A DNA stretch of 49,922 nucleotides from Hyphococcus sp. (lineage in GTDB: Bacteria; Pseudomonadota; Alphaproteobacteria; Caulobacterales; Parvularculaceae). The position numbers and the translations under genes are program-made. Below the pieces are notes generated by a model that saw only the letters and a program-made list of their open reading frames with translations, was not told the origin of the DNA and did not search any database. Position 1 is the stretch's first letter, and every line of letters begins with the position of its first letter. Of the stretch, positions 1 through 9,307 are shown piece by piece. The stretch is from NCBI GenBank assembly GCA_021776375.1, contig JAJFGA010000036.1, positions 1-49,922 on the forward strand, in the 5' to 3' direction.

Positions 1-1
1 C

Positions 2-361
2 TACGCGACAGGATCACTGGTCTACGGCGTGCAAAGCGAACAGGCTGAGGCCCGCAAAAAATCAAAAGAGCTGAATGAACCCAAAGGCTGTGATGCGGCA
101 TGCGTTGCGAGGACGAAGGCCACTCTTGCGCAATTTGAAACTGTCAATGAAGGCCAGGCTGACATCATTATCCGATGCGCCCATCGTATCGAGGCGAAAA
201 ACGAGGACCGGCGTGACAGCTATAATGAAGATGTCAGCGCCTATACCAACGGATTGATGCGCAACTGTCGTCAGGCATTTCATGTCAACAAACCTACGAC
301 CGACGAGGTTTGCAAGGCCAGTGTAGTTCGCAGAATGTTCAAGAATATGTGCCGGAACTGA
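2..361 (+). CDS. Hypothetical protein, 3' part only
   Basis: The reading frame is open to the left edge of the window, so only the C-terminal 119 residues are visible; a GTG at 29 is in frame but need not be the start. The visible part is charged and mostly helical in character. It holds six cysteines (CDAAC near its middle, then IRCAH, RNCRQ, VCKAS and NMCRN), which suggests a disulfide-bonded exported protein. The stop is followed 36 bases later by a GST gene on the same strand. I do not recognise the family and assign no function. Confidence 0.6.
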   Translation, partial: YATGSLVYGVQSEQAEARKKSKELNEPKGCDAACVARTKATLAQFETVNEGQADIIIRCAHRIEAKNEDRRDSYNEDVSAYTNGLMRNCRQAFHVNKPTTDEVCKASVVRRMFKNMCRN

Positions 362-397
362 TGACGGTGCGGCGCCTTCACGGCTAGGATCGGCGCC

Positions 398-1036
398 ATG
401 AACGCACCCATCTTCTATTCCTTCCGCCGCTGCCCTTATGCGATGCGAGCGCGCATGGCGCTGGCTGTCGCCAATACGTCGGTGCGGCTTCGCGAAATTG
501 CCTTGAAGGACAAACCCGCCGAGATGCTCGCCGCCTCGCCAAAGGGCACCACGCCAGTGTTGATCGATGGCGATGAGATTATCGACGAAAGCCTCGCGGT
601 CATGGCCTGGGCGCTGGCGCAACACGACCCCGAAGGCTGGCTGTCGCATGAAAACGACGCGCTGGTCGCCGAAAATGACGGGACCTTCAAGCACCATCTC
701 GACCGTTATAAATATTCTACCCGTTATGAAGACGCCGACCGCGAACAACACCGCGACGAAGCGATGAAATTCATCGGAAAGCTTGAAACGCGCCTTACCG
801 CCGCCGGTTATCTCTGCGGCGCCGCGCCGACCCTCCCCGACATCGCCATCTTCCCGTTCATCCGCCAGTTCCGCATCGCCGATCAGACATGGTTCGACGC
901 CGCGCCGATCCCGCGCGTGCAAAGCTGGCTGAAAGGACTGATGGATGGCGAATTATTTCAATCGACGATGAAGAAGTATCCATTGTGGAAAGAGGCGGGT
1001 GAAGAATTTGAATTTCCCAGCACGCCGCAAACATGA
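398..1036 (+). CDS. Glutathione S-transferase family protein
   Basis: 212 residues, the normal size of a soluble GST. The N-terminal thioredoxin-fold half opens with a beta strand followed by RRCPYAMRAR, giving a CPYA active site with Cys12. Such a cysteine is typical of glutaredoxin-2-like and omega-like GSTs that work by thiol transfer or deglutathionylation rather than by simple conjugation. The cis-proline segment (GTTPVLIDGDEIIDESLAV) binds the glutathione gamma-glutamyl part in this fold. The C-terminal half is the all-helical GST domain. The gene seems to be transcribed alone or with the upstream partial gene. The substrate cannot be told from sequence. Confidence 0.88.
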   Translation: MNAPIFYSFRRCPYAMRARMALAVANTSVRLREIALKDKPAEMLAASPKGTTPVLIDGDEIIDESLAVMAWALAQHDPEGWLSHENDALVAENDGTFKHHLDRYKYSTRYEDADREQHRDEAMKFIGKLETRLTAAGYLCGAAPTLPDIAIFPFIRQFRIADQTWFDAAPIPRVQSWLKGLMDGELFQSTMKKYPLWKEAGEEFEFPSTPQT

Positions 1037-1168
1037 GTCCGTCGAAAACTATGCAGAATGTACTCCCGAGAGATTGATAATGTGACCCGCCGCCATTGTT
1101 GGCGCCACATGAATACTACGCTATTTGTTATACTTCAGCGCCAAATGTAAAACAAATAGGTGGGCCAA

Positions 1169-3220
1169 ATGAGGGAATTACAAACGGTTACGATAGGCGT
1201 CATTGCTGTTATTGCTGCGGCTTTTGGATACGCTCGCGCTGAAACGGCTGTGGAGCATAAATTTCTTCAGCCGGTTGACATATTCAATGTTGAATATGGC
1301 GATGACCCTCAAATTTCGCCGAACGGCGCACTGGTCGCTTATGTGCGCAAGTCAAACGACATCATGACCGATGCGACACGCTCGAATATCTGGGTCGCCG
1401 ATGCAGATGGCGCCAATCACCGCCCGCTGCTTTCCGGCCGGGCTGATTACACGTTCCCTAGATGGTCCCCGGACGGCAAACGTCTTGCCTATATTTCTTC
1501 TGTAGAAGGATCGCCGCAACTTTATGTAAAATGGTTATCCACTGGCGATGAAGCACTGATCACAAACCTGACCGAGGCGCCGGATGATTTAGCCTGGTCC
1601 CCGGATGGCCGGCTGATCGCATTCGTTATGAGCGTCAAAGCTGACAACGATCCTTTCGTGAAATCGCCAGCAAAACCTGAGGGCGCGGAGTGGGCGGAGC
1701 CTTTCAACTATATCGACGACATCCGCTACCGTTTCGACGGCCGGGGATATTTGGAACCGGCGCACGACCACATATTCGTCACGCCAGCCGACGGCGGCAC
1801 GCCACAACAGGTAACCAGCGGCGACTTCAATCACCAGGGTCCGCTTTCCTGGACGCCAGATTCAAAAAACATTCTGTTCTCCGCAAACCGAAACGATAAC
1901 TGGGAACTTGAAACCGTCGAAGACGATATCTTCTCGGTCTCAATTGACGGAGAGCTTACGCAACTTTCCAGCAAAGGCGGCGCGGAATCGAACCCGGTCG
2001 TTTCTCCATCCGGCAATCAGATCGCGTTTGTCGGCGCTGAAAATAAGAGCCTCGCCTTTCGGATTTCGCAGCTTTACGTCATGGGAAAAGACGGAAAAAA
2101 TGTCAGATCCCTCACCCCGAATCTTGACCGGTCGGTCCGCGAGCCCGTCTGGGATGCTTCCGGCAGAGGTTTGTATTATCACTATGATGATCGCGGCGAG
2201 AAAAAAGTCGGTTATGTCCGCTTGAACGGGGCGCCGCAAACTGTTGTCGACAAAATTAGCGGCACATTCAACTCGCGACCCTATGTTAGCGGCAGTTTTT
2301 CCGTCGCTAAAAATGGCGCCATCGCCTTCACAAAAGGCGCCGCGGACCGGCCCGCCGATATCGCGGTCAGTAGAAATGGTCGCATCCGTATGCTGACGGC
2401 TCTGAATGAAGATGTTCTGGCGCCGAAAAAACTTGGTGAAGTCCACGAAATTATCTACACGTCGTCGGTCGGCGACGTCGAAATTCAAGGCTGGTATGTC
2501 ACGCCGCCGAGTTTCGACCAGAGCAAAAAATATCCGCTCATTCTGGAAATTCACGGCGGGCCCCATGCCGCCTATGGCCCACATTTCTCGCTTGAGATCC
2601 AGCGCTACGCCGCTGAGGGCTATGTCGTCTTTTACGACAACCATCGCGGCAGTAGCTCTTATGGCGAAGAGTTCGGCCTGCTCTTGCAATACAAATACCC
2701 AAGCCGGGACGATTTCGCGGACCACATGTCCGGCGTCGATGCGATGATCGCCAAAGGGTTTATCGACGAGGATCAGCTTTACGTTACGGGCGGGTCCGCG
2801 GGCGGGGTATCAACCGCTTTTCTGGTTGGCCTCACGGACCGTTTCCGCGCCGCCGTCGCTGCCAAGCCGATCATCAACTGGACGAGCAAGGTGCTGACTG
2901 GCGACATTTACACGTACCAGATCAGGCACCAATTTCCCGGGCCGCCCTGGGAGGAGTTCGAACATTATTGGGAACGCTCGCCGCTTTCCCTTGTCAGCAA
3001 TGTCTCAACGCCAACCATGCTGATGGCGGGCGAGGAAGACTTCCGTACGCCCATTTCAGAGTCGGAGCAGTTCTATCAGGCTCTGCAATTACGCGGCGTT
3101 GACACTGCCCTTGTGCGCATTCCCGGCTCCAGCCACGGCATCGCCTCAAGGCCTTCGCGTATGATCGGCAAGGTTGAGCATATTCTCGGCTGGTTTGAGA
3201 AATATTCCGGCGAGGAGTGA
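1169..3220 (+). CDS. Secreted S9-family (prolyl oligopeptidase-like) serine peptidase
   Basis: 683 residues from the ATG at 1169, chosen because AGGTGG lies 5-6 bases upstream; a GTG at 1160 is an in-frame alternative. The protein begins with a signal peptide ending in a typical A-R-A site near residue 22, so it should act in the periplasm. The N-terminal two thirds is a WD40-like/TolB-type beta propeller with repeated SPDG-type turns (WSPDGKRLA, WSPDGRLIA). The C-terminal third is an alpha/beta hydrolase: HGGPHA as the oxyanion region, nucleophile Ser543 in GGSAGG, an Asp in EEDFRTP, and the His in SSHGI near residue 656. The closest group is dipeptidyl aminopeptidase/acylaminoacyl peptidase. 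It likely cleaves short peptides. It is convergent with hisD. Confidence 0.92.
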   Translation: MRELQTVTIGVIAVIAAAFGYARAETAVEHKFLQPVDIFNVEYGDDPQISPNGALVAYVRKSNDIMTDATRSNIWVADADGANHRPLLSGRADYTFPRWSPDGKRLAYISSVEGSPQLYVKWLSTGDEALITNLTEAPDDLAWSPDGRLIAFVMSVKADNDPFVKSPAKPEGAEWAEPFNYIDDIRYRFDGRGYLEPAHDHIFVTPADGGTPQQVTSGDFNHQGPLSWTPDSKNILFSANRNDNWELETVEDDIFSVSIDGELTQLSSKGGAESNPVVSPSGNQIAFVGAENKSLAFRISQLYVMGKDGKNVRSLTPNLDRSVREPVWDASGRGLYYHYDDRGEKKVGYVRLNGAPQTVVDKISGTFNSRPYVSGSFSVAKNGAIAFTKGAADRPADIAVSRNGRIRMLTALNEDVLAPKKLGEVHEIIYTSSVGDVEIQGWYVTPPSFDQSKKYPLILEIHGGPHAAYGPHFSLEIQRYAAEGYVVFYDNHRGSSSYGEEFGLLLQYKYPSRDDFADHMSGVDAMIAKGFIDEDQLYVTGGSAGGVSTAFLVGLTDRFRAAVAAKPIINWTSKVLTGDIYTYQIRHQFPGPPWEEFEHYWERSPLSLVSNVSTPTMLMAGEEDFRTPISESEQFYQALQLRGVDTALVRIPGSSHGIASRPSRMIGKVEHILGWFEKYSGEE

Positions 3221-3282
3221 TCCCGTCGTCACGCTGTGTTGAAACGACGCGCAAACCTGTCGGTCGCCAAAACTCCCGGTCG

Positions 3283-4578
3283 TCAGGTTTTGAGCCGCAC
3301 CCGCACCGACCTCGCATGGCTCGGCAGGCCTTCCGCATTAGCTAGCGTCGCCGCGGCGGGGCCGATTTTGGCGAGCGCCGCTTCGTCGCAACCGATTATC
3401 GACGTACGTTTCATGAAATCCATGACGGACAAGCCAGAGGCATAGCGTGCCGCCTGCGCAGTCGGGAGCACATGGTCCGGCCCCGCCACATAATCGCCAA
3501 CCGCTTCCGGCGTGTGCCGGCCAAGGAAAATCGCGCCGGCGTGGCGAACCTTGGCGAGCATGGCTTCCGGATCATCGACCGCCAGCTCCAGATGTTCCGG
3601 CGCGATGCGGTCAACCAGCGACGGCGCATCTTCCAACGACGCCACAACGATGATCGCAGAATTGTTGTTCCATGCGGCCTCAGCAATCCCTCTGCGGGGG
3701 CTCGCCGCCAATTGCGCGTCCACGGCCGCGCTGACCTTGTCTGCAAAGCCTTCATCATCCGTAATCAGAACGCTTTGCGATGATGGATCATGTTCCGCTT
3801 GACTGAGGAGGTCTGCAGCGATCCAAGCCGGATCGTTTTTGCCGTCCGCGAGCACAAGAATTTCCGACGGCCCGGCAACGCTGTCGATACCAACATAGCC
3901 GAACACCTGCCGCTTGGCCTCGGCGACATAGGTGTTGCCCGGCCCGACAATAACATCGACCGGCGCTATGGGCCCGGCGCCAAAGGCCAATGCAGCAATC
4001 GCCTGCGCACCACCGATACGGTAGATTTCATCAATACCGGCGCGTTTGGCGGCGGCCAGCACCAGCGGGTTCATCTCGCCCTTTGGCGTGGGTGTCGCCA
4101 TTGCCAGGCGACCAACACCGGCAACCTTCGCCGGGATCGCGTTCATCAAAACACTGGACGGATAGGCGGCCCGCCCGCCTGGCGCATAAAGCCCCGCCGC
4201 ATCAACACATGTCCAGCGCCAGCCGAGCGTCACGCCCATATCATCGGTATAGCGCTCATCGCGCGGCATTTGCTTTTGGTGATAGGAACGAATGCGCACG
4301 GCGGCGAAGTCTAGCGCGGCCAGTTCGTCTGCGTTGCAAACCGCTTCGGCGCGATCAATCTCCTTGGCGCTGACCGCGACATTGTCATCGGACAGTTCAA
4401 ATCCGTCAAATTTCTGGGTGTATGTTTTAACAGCCGTGAGCCCATCGGCGCGCACCGCCTTAATAACATCGCTCACGACCGCCGCGACATCGGCGCCGCC
4501 TTTACGGTCCTGCGCAATGAAGGCGTCGAAGGCTTGTTCAAAACCCGCATCGTCGGCAATGAGTCTTTTTACACCCAC
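3283..4578 (-). CDS. hisD: Histidinol dehydrogenase
   Basis: 431 residues, the usual length. The enzyme makes the last two steps of histidine synthesis, oxidising L-histidinol to L-histidine with two NAD+ and a zinc ion. Family signatures are present: GPGNTYVAEAKRQVFG with GPSEILVLAD, AEHDPSSQSVLITDD, the APEHLEL segment, and GPDHVLPT near the C-terminus. It is the third gene of the murA - DUF2948 - hisD run on the minus strand, separated from DUF2948 by 179 bases in which I see no gene. The other histidine gene in the window, hisG, lies 5 kb away on the same strand, so the his genes are dispersed. Confidence 0.97.
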   Translation of the reverse strand: MGVKRLIADDAGFEQAFDAFIAQDRKGGADVAAVVSDVIKAVRADGLTAVKTYTQKFDGFELSDDNVAVSAKEIDRAEAVCNADELAALDFAAVRIRSYHQKQMPRDERYTDDMGVTLGWRWTCVDAAGLYAPGGRAAYPSSVLMNAIPAKVAGVGRLAMATPTPKGEMNPLVLAAAKRAGIDEIYRIGGAQAIAALAFGAGPIAPVDVIVGPGNTYVAEAKRQVFGYVGIDSVAGPSEILVLADGKNDPAWIAADLLSQAEHDPSSQSVLITDDEGFADKVSAAVDAQLAASPRRGIAEAAWNNNSAIIVVASLEDAPSLVDRIAPEHLELAVDDPEAMLAKVRHAGAIFLGRHTPEAVGDYVAGPDHVLPTAQAARYASGLSVMDFMKRTSIIGCDEAALAKIGPAAATLANAEGLPSHARSVRVRLKT

Positions 4579-4757
4579 AATCGAATTCCCTAGAGCTCTC
4601 GCCTAAACCAAAAGACTGTATTCCTGTTTCATCCACCGCTCATTCCGTCGAAACCTGGGATGAGCGGAAAACCGGCTTAGATACAGGATAGAAACCGTCT
4701 TGCATAACTTGAATGCATGCACGCAAGGTCGAACCTCTATTTATTCGGCATTTGTCG

Positions 4758-5213
4758 CTACACTTTATGCTTCGGCTTCGCCCGGGTGCGCCAGGGCTCG
4801 GATATGTCCGACATATAGGCGTTGATGCTTTCCACCTCGAGGCGCACTGCGCCGCCGCCGGCAAAGTCCAGCATAATCGCGCCAGCGCCGTCTTCGCCCG
4901 GCTCAAACCGGATCGCTAACAGCTCCACCACCGCGTCCTTTGCATCATTGCGCAAATTTTGAAATTTCGTCGACACGACGTCGTCAAAATGAATTCCGGC
5001 GCGTACGCGCGCAAACGGACCGCCGCGTCGAGCGCCGACGCATTCCCAGACAAAGCGGTTGGTGACAAACGCAAACCGTCGAGCGTCGGGCAGATAGGCA
5101 AAATCGCCGAGCTTGGCGACCGCATCCTGCAGCACCGTGGAAATCACAGCGAGATCTGCCGCGTCGCCGGCCATCAGCCCGAGAGCCTGGTAGTCTTTAA
5201 GGGAGGTCGCCAA
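4758..5213 (-). CDS. DUF2948 family protein
   Basis: 151 residues. The sequence matches the alphaproteobacterial DUF2948 family by its opening (LKLLA-like, here LKDYQALGLMAGDAADLAVIS), a central FAFVTNRFVWE strand, the HFDDV turn and the C-terminal DISEPWRTRAKPKH tail. The family sits between murA and hisD in many alphaproteobacteria, as it does here, 15 bases after murA. It has no known activity. Beta-rich character and absence of signal peptide or membrane segments suggest a small cytoplasmic protein. The family call rests on pattern memory and conserved position. Confidence 0.85.
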   Translation of the reverse strand: MATSLKDYQALGLMAGDAADLAVISTVLQDAVAKLGDFAYLPDARRFAFVTNRFVWECVGARRGGPFARVRAGIHFDDVVSTKFQNLRNDAKDAVVELLAIRFEPGEDGAGAIMLDFAGGGAVRLEVESINAYMSDISEPWRTRAKPKHKV

Positions 5214-5228
5214 AGAGCTTACGCCTTT

Positions 5229-6488
5229 CTAATCCTTCACGCGCTCAATCAGCGCGCCGCAATTTTGCAGTTTTTCTTCCAGCCGTTCAAACCCGCGGTC
5301 AAGATGGTAGACGCGATTGACCATGGTCTGGCCTTCCGCGGCAAGGCCCGCAATCACCAGCGACATCGACGCGCGCAGATCCGTCGCCATCACTGGCGCG
5401 CCTTTGAGCCGCGCAACCCCGCGCACGGTCGCGTTTTGTCCGTCAACGGATATTTGCGCGCCCATTCGCGACAATTCCGGCGCGTGCATGAAGCGGTTTT
5501 CAAAAATCGTTTCCTTAATGGTTGCTGCGCCCTCCGCCGTGGCCATCAGCGCCATAAACTGCGCCTGAAGATCTGTCGGAAAACCAGGAAAGGGCTGGGT
5601 GACAATATCCACCGCCTTGCAGCGCGCCTCGGTCTTCTTGATACGCAAACCCTTCTCGGTGTCGTCAATGTCGAGGCCCGCTTCTTTCAGCGCCGCCAGC
5701 GCGGCGCCCAGAAGTTCGCTATCGGTTCCGGTCAGCGTCAGCTCGCCGCCGGTCGCGCCGACCGCCATCGCATAGGCGCCAGTCTCAATCCGGTCCGGCA
5801 GCACCCGGTGTTCGGCGGCATGAAGACGGTCAACGCCCTCGATGCGGATCGACGAGCGCCCGGCGCCTTCTATCTTCGCGCCCATGGCGTTGAGGCAAGC
5901 GGCAAGATCGGCGATCTCCGGCTCACGCGCGGCATTTTCAATCACCGTCACGCCTTTGGCCAGCACCGCCGCCAGCATCGTGTGCTCGGACGCGCCAACC
6001 GACACGAACGGCCAGGTGATGTCGGCGCCCTTCAGCCCGTCCGGCGCTTCGGCGATGACATAGCCTTCATCGAGCTCAATCTGCGCGCCCATCGCCGTCA
6101 GCGCTTTCAGATGCAGATCCACCGGCCGCGCGCCGATAGCGCAGCCGCCGGGCAGAGAGACCTTCGCCTTACCCTCTCGTGCAAGCAAAGGTCCCAACAC
6201 ATTGAAACTCGCACGCATTTTGCGCACCAGATCATACGGCGCCTCGGTTGAGGCAATATCCTTGGCGTGCAGCGTCAGCGTGCCATCAGCAAAATCGATT
6301 AACGCCCCATGCTGGGCCAAGAGACGCGCCAGCATCTCAACATCGGCAAGCTGCGGGACATTCGTCAGCGTCAGCTTCTTGTCGGTTAATAGCGCTGCCG
6401 CCATCACCTTGAGCGCAGAATTCTTCGCACCGCTGATCGCCACCTCGCCATAAAGTGGCCGTCCGCCAATGATCGCCAATTTGTCCAT
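5229..6488 (-). CDS. murA: UDP-N-acetylglucosamine 1-carboxyvinyltransferase
   Basis: 419 residues, full length. MurA transfers enolpyruvate from phosphoenolpyruvate to UDP-GlcNAc, the first committed step of peptidoglycan precursor synthesis in the cytoplasm. Seen here: the N-terminal [11 protein letters not shown] with Lys22 and Asn23 of the substrate site, and the catalytic loop [15 protein letters not shown] with Cys116, the residue alkylated by fosfomycin. The C-terminal half repeats the inside-out barrel fold. The gene lies 3 bases after a 58-codon ORF and 15 bases before DUF2948, so the three are probably one transcript. Confidence 0.97.
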   Translation of the reverse strand: MDKLAIIGGRPLYGEVAISGAKNSALKVMAAALLTDKKLTLTNVPQLADVEMLARLLAQHGALIDFADGTLTLHAKDIASTEAPYDLVRKMRASFNVLGPLLAREGKAKVSLPGGCAIGARPVDLHLKALTAMGAQIELDEGYVIAEAPDGLKGADITWPFVSVGASEHTMLAAVLAKGVTVIENAAREPEIADLAACLNAMGAKIEGAGRSSIRIEGVDRLHAAEHRVLPDRIETGAYAMAVGATGGELTLTGTDSELLGAALAALKEAGLDIDDTEKGLRIKKTEARCKAVDIVTQPFPGFPTDLQAQFMALMATAEGAATIKETIFENRFMHAPELSRMGAQISVDGQNATVRGVARLKGAPVMATDLRASMSLVIAGLAAEGQTMVNRVYHLDRGFERLEEKLQNCGALIERVKD

Positions 6489-6491
6489 GAA

Positions 6492-6668
6492 TTACTCTTT
6501 CTCGTCCTGTTGCTGCTTTGCCGCTTTGCGCCGACGCAGGTTCTCCCGCAACGCCTCGGCAAGGCGGTCCTCGCGCTCAACGCTTGGCTTACCCACCGGC
6601 TTGGTCTTTTTCGCGGCGACTGCGGGGCGAGCTTGTGATTGTTCGTCTTCAGGCATATCGGTTGGCAT
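6492..6668 (-). CDS. Small lysine/arginine-rich protein upstream of murA
   Basis: A 58-codon frame begins with ATG at 6668 (second in-frame ATG at 6656) and stops 3 bases before the murA start. The product is hydrophilic. Its N-terminal half is acidic/flexible (MPTDMPEDEQSQ) and is followed by AAKKTKPVGKP. The C-terminal half is a strongly charged helix (EREDRLAEALRENLRRRKAAKQQQ). Alphaproteobacterial genomes often carry a short basic protein of this kind just ahead of murA, which supports it being a real gene. It is not a known ribosomal protein, and its function is unknown. Tight spacing implies co-transcription and perhaps translational coupling with murA. Confidence 0.65.
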   Translation of the reverse strand: MPTDMPEDEQSQARPAVAAKKTKPVGKPSVEREDRLAEALRENLRRRKAAKQQQDEKE

Positions 6669-6745
6669 GGCGGCGGACCATAGTCACGGGCGCAGCGCGG
6701 TCAAGTTGGGACCTATAGGATAGCGGATTTGTCAGGAATGCGCAT

Positions 6746-7195
6746 ATGAGCGAACCGACGCCGCTTGGCGGCAATTTATCCGGCGCGCAGTCATTTGAGA
6801 CCGCTGCGATGATGACCCGTATCGCGGCGATGTGCGATATTGATGAGCTGGGCCATGTCAATAACGCGGTCTATCTCTCCTGGGCGCAGGATATCGCCAC
6901 CGCCCATTGGCGCCGCCTGGCGAGCGCATCCCTGTTACAGAAATATGTCTGGGTCGCGCTGCGCCATGAAATTGACTATCGCGACCAGACTTTCGCTGGC
7001 GAGACCGTCGAAATCCGCACCTGGCTCGGCGCCGCAACCGGCCCGCGATATGAGCGCCATGTGGACATTAGGAAACCCGGCGCCGCACGCCCGGCGGCCA
7101 AGGTCCTCACCGTCTGGTGCCTGATTGACGCCGAGAGCCGCAAACCCCGACGCGTCGGGCCGGAAATCCTTGAGCCGTTCGGATTTTCGGGCTGA
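6746..7195 (+). CDS. Acyl-CoA thioesterase, hotdog fold (4HBT-like)
   Basis: 149 residues. The motif DIDELGHVNNAVYLSWAQD is the conserved active-site helix entry of the 4-hydroxybenzoyl-CoA thioesterase/YbgC group, in which the aspartate and the GHVNN turn position the thioester. RHEIDYRDQTFAGETVEIRTW follows as the second conserved strand pair. The enzyme should hydrolyse an acyl-CoA in the cytoplasm; the chain preference cannot be predicted. It is transcribed away from the murA run, with 77 bases between the divergent starts, and is followed by tRNA-Thr. Confidence 0.88.
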   Translation: MSEPTPLGGNLSGAQSFETAAMMTRIAAMCDIDELGHVNNAVYLSWAQDIATAHWRRLASASLLQKYVWVALRHEIDYRDQTFAGETVEIRTWLGAATGPRYERHVDIRKPGAARPAAKVLTVWCLIDAESRKPRRVGPEILEPFGFSG

Positions 7196-7288
7196 ACGGA
7201 TATTTTGCCGCCGGCTGCTTCCCATCTGTCTGCACCCGCGCTATACCGCCGCCACTTTTCAAGGCGTCCCATGGCGCACCACCCAAAC

Positions 7289-7363
7289 GCTGCCGTAGCT
7301 CAGGGGTAGAGCACTCCCTTGGTAAGGGAGAGGCCGAGAGTTCGAATCTCTCCGGCAGCACCA
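7289..7363 (+). tRNA. tRNA-Thr (anticodon GGU)
   Basis: The 75-base gene folds as a full cloverleaf. The acceptor arms GCTGCCG (7289-7295) and CGGCAGC (7353-7359) pair perfectly. The D-arm region reads AGCTCAGGGGTAGAGC, and the anticodon stem CTCCC/GGGAG encloses loop TTGGTAA with anticodon GGT. The T-arm has the TTCGAAT loop. Discriminator A7360 and the CCA end (7361-7363) are encoded. GGU reads threonine codons ACC and ACU. Confidence 0.97.
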
Positions 7364-7598
7364 GTTTTTGTCCCGCGGCGCGAAGAAGCGCCTCCGACGG
7401 CGGCCCCATCGGCAAAGCCGATAACGAACACATGACCGGCCGGCGGCCAGAAGGCCCTACCGCCACAGGCCTGCCGCCTCAAATTCCCGGTTTCCGCCAT
7501 ATCTCTGCAATGTGATTGGTGAATAACGCCGATTCAGATATAGGCGATAGTGGGGGCCGCGCTTTGATCGAATTATCACAGCAATCGAGACGAAACCA

Positions 7599-8693
7599 GT
7601 GCCCTCTAACGCTTCCAAACCACACAGCAACCAATCCGGCGACCACGACCGCCCGGCTGAGCATTCTGCACCTGTCGATACACGGGCGCTTGCGTTGCGG
7701 CTTTCCCCGCTTTTGAAGGTCTACGGCTCGGACACAAAGCGCAGCCTTCTGCAACTGACATTTACCATCGTCCCATTTTTTGCGCTGCTCGCCATTATGA
7801 CGGCCGCGGCGGTTCAACATATCTATTGGCTGAGCCTGTTGCTGGCGGCGCCAACCGCGGGACTTCTTGTGCGATTGTTTATCTTTCAACATGATTGCGG
7901 ACACGGGTCTTACTTCCCCTCGCGCACCGCCAACGATGTTCTCGGCCGTTTTATCAGTGTCCTGACCTTCACTCCTTACGACCAATGGAAACAATCTCAC
8001 GCCTATCATCACGCCGCAAGCGGCGATCTGGATCGTCGCGGGCAAGGCGATGTTGCGGTCATGACGACGCGTGAATACCGGTCGGCGCCACGATTGCAGC
8101 GTCTGGGCTATCGTCTTTACCGTAATCCCTTCATCATGATTGCACTGGGAGCGCCGGTAAATTTTCTGCTGCTGCAGCGTTTGCCCCTCGGCCGGGCGTT
8201 TCGTGATCGTCAATCACGGCGCAGCATCATGGGGCTGAACCTGGCTTTGCTTATCGCCTTTGGACTGCCGATAGCGATGATCGGCGTCTGGCCGGTTCTC
8301 ACCGCCTATTTGCCAATGTTGATCATCGCAGCCTGGATCGGCGGATGGTTGTTTTATATCCAGCACCAGTTCGAAGGGACATACTGGGAGCACAGCGACA
8401 ACTGGAATTTTCACCAGGCAGCCATAGAGAGCAGCTCCTATTTCGTACTGCCGCCGGTGTTGCGGTGGTTTACCGGCAATATCGGACTTCACCATATCCA
8501 CCATCTGTGCAGCAAGATTCCCAATTACCGGCTTCAGGCGTGTCTCGACACCTTCCCGGAATTACGCAATGCCGCCAAACGAATTACAGTGCGCGGCAGT
8601 TTGAAATGCTGGCGGCTGGCGCTTTGGGATGAAGACAGCCACCGGTTGATCAGCTTTCGCGAATACAGTCGGCAAAAACTGCAATTAAAATAA
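7599..8693 (+). CDS. Membrane fatty acid desaturase
   Basis: 364 residues from a GTG start at 7599. Three histidine boxes of the diiron desaturase/hydroxylase family are present: HDCGH (98-102), HAYHH (134-138) and HHIHH (298-302). Between them are the expected paired membrane helices, near residues 53-95 and 175-255. The enzyme should insert a double bond into a membrane-bound acyl chain using O2 and an electron donor such as ferredoxin or a cytochrome. Overall form resembles the bacterial acyl-lipid omega-6/DesA group. The first 30 residues are polar and may not all be translated. The regiospecificity is unknown. Confidence 0.92.
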   Translation: MPSNASKPHSNQSGDHDRPAEHSAPVDTRALALRLSPLLKVYGSDTKRSLLQLTFTIVPFFALLAIMTAAAVQHIYWLSLLLAAPTAGLLVRLFIFQHDCGHGSYFPSRTANDVLGRFISVLTFTPYDQWKQSHAYHHAASGDLDRRGQGDVAVMTTREYRSAPRLQRLGYRLYRNPFIMIALGAPVNFLLLQRLPLGRAFRDRQSRRSIMGLNLALLIAFGLPIAMIGVWPVLTAYLPMLIIAAWIGGWLFYIQHQFEGTYWEHSDNWNFHQAAIESSSYFVLPPVLRWFTGNIGLHHIHHLCSKIPNYRLQACLDTFPELRNAAKRITVRGSLKCWRLALWDEDSHRLISFREYSRQKLQLK

Positions 8694-8751
8694 GCGGCAA
8701 GCCTGTCTGCTCTGCATTTACCTGCTCGCGCCAAGCGTCTAGCGTTTGGTT

Positions 8752-9303
8752 ATGCCCCATCATAATGACAAAAACCGCTATGCACTTGCGATCGGCCATG
8801 CCGCCATCGAGTGGAATTACCTTGAACACGACCTGCAACAGCTCGGCTTCAGTTACCTCACCGTCGAGGCCGATGTCGCGGCGCATATCTTCGCGTTTAT
8901 GGGCAATGTCACCAAGGCCGAATTTGTTCATTATCTAATCAACAGGCTTGAAACCAATGATGCGGTTAAAGCGCATGTGTTCCATTTTCTGAAAATCTAT
9001 AACCGGCTACGCGGCAACCGAAATGTTGTTGAACACGGCATCCCGGCGCTGACGCCCTCGGGCGCCTATCTTGACAGCATCATCAAGATCGACAGGCGCG
9101 GCGACGCCCTGCCCTTTGCCGCATCGCAGGAAACGCTCGATGCATTCTTGAAAGACCTGCGCATCGCGCGCGATTACGCCAAGCATATCAAACATATGAT
9201 CGACATCCTCGCCGAGGATGAACCGGCTGAGCACGATCCCGCAAAACTCGCCATGCCGCCGCTGCCGGAGCGGCTCAACACATTGCCGTTTCGCAAACCA
9301 TAA
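8752..9303 (+). CDS. HEPN-like hypothetical protein
   Basis: 183 residues from the ATG at 8752; an in-frame TTG at 8746 is less likely. The all-helical protein starts with IGHAAIEWNYLEHDLQQLG and carries RGNRNVVEHG near residue 88, an R-x4-H motif in the position used by HEPN-domain proteins for RNA cleavage. Standalone proteins with an 'A-x-x-x-W-x-x-LE' first helix and such a motif are common and mostly uncharacterised. There is no adjacent nucleotidyltransferase (MNT) or other obvious antitoxin, since the neighbours are a desaturase and hisG. A role as an RNase is inference only. It is convergent with hisG, with 4 bases between the stops. Confidence 0.6.
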   Translation: MPHHNDKNRYALAIGHAAIEWNYLEHDLQQLGFSYLTVEADVAAHIFAFMGNVTKAEFVHYLINRLETNDAVKAHVFHFLKIYNRLRGNRNVVEHGIPALTPSGAYLDSIIKIDRRGDALPFAASQETLDAFLKDLRIARDYAKHIKHMIDILAEDEPAEHDPAKLAMPPLPERLNTLPFRKP

Positions 9304-9307
9304 GCGC

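Noticed and set aside
62..922. A 286-codon minus-strand frame across the partial gene and the GST
   Set aside because: It spans two real plus-strand genes and their gap, with no domain and no ribosome site.
3240..3297. Possible terminator with AAACCTG/CAGGTTT arms between the S9 peptidase and hisD
   Set aside because: The loop is over 30 bases, there is no T-run, and one arm is inside the hisD coding end.
4959..6251. A 430-codon open frame on the plus strand opposite murA
   Set aside because: It lies opposite a complete, well-conserved murA and DUF2948, its product is Arg/His-rich as shadow frames in GC-rich DNA are, and it has no family match.
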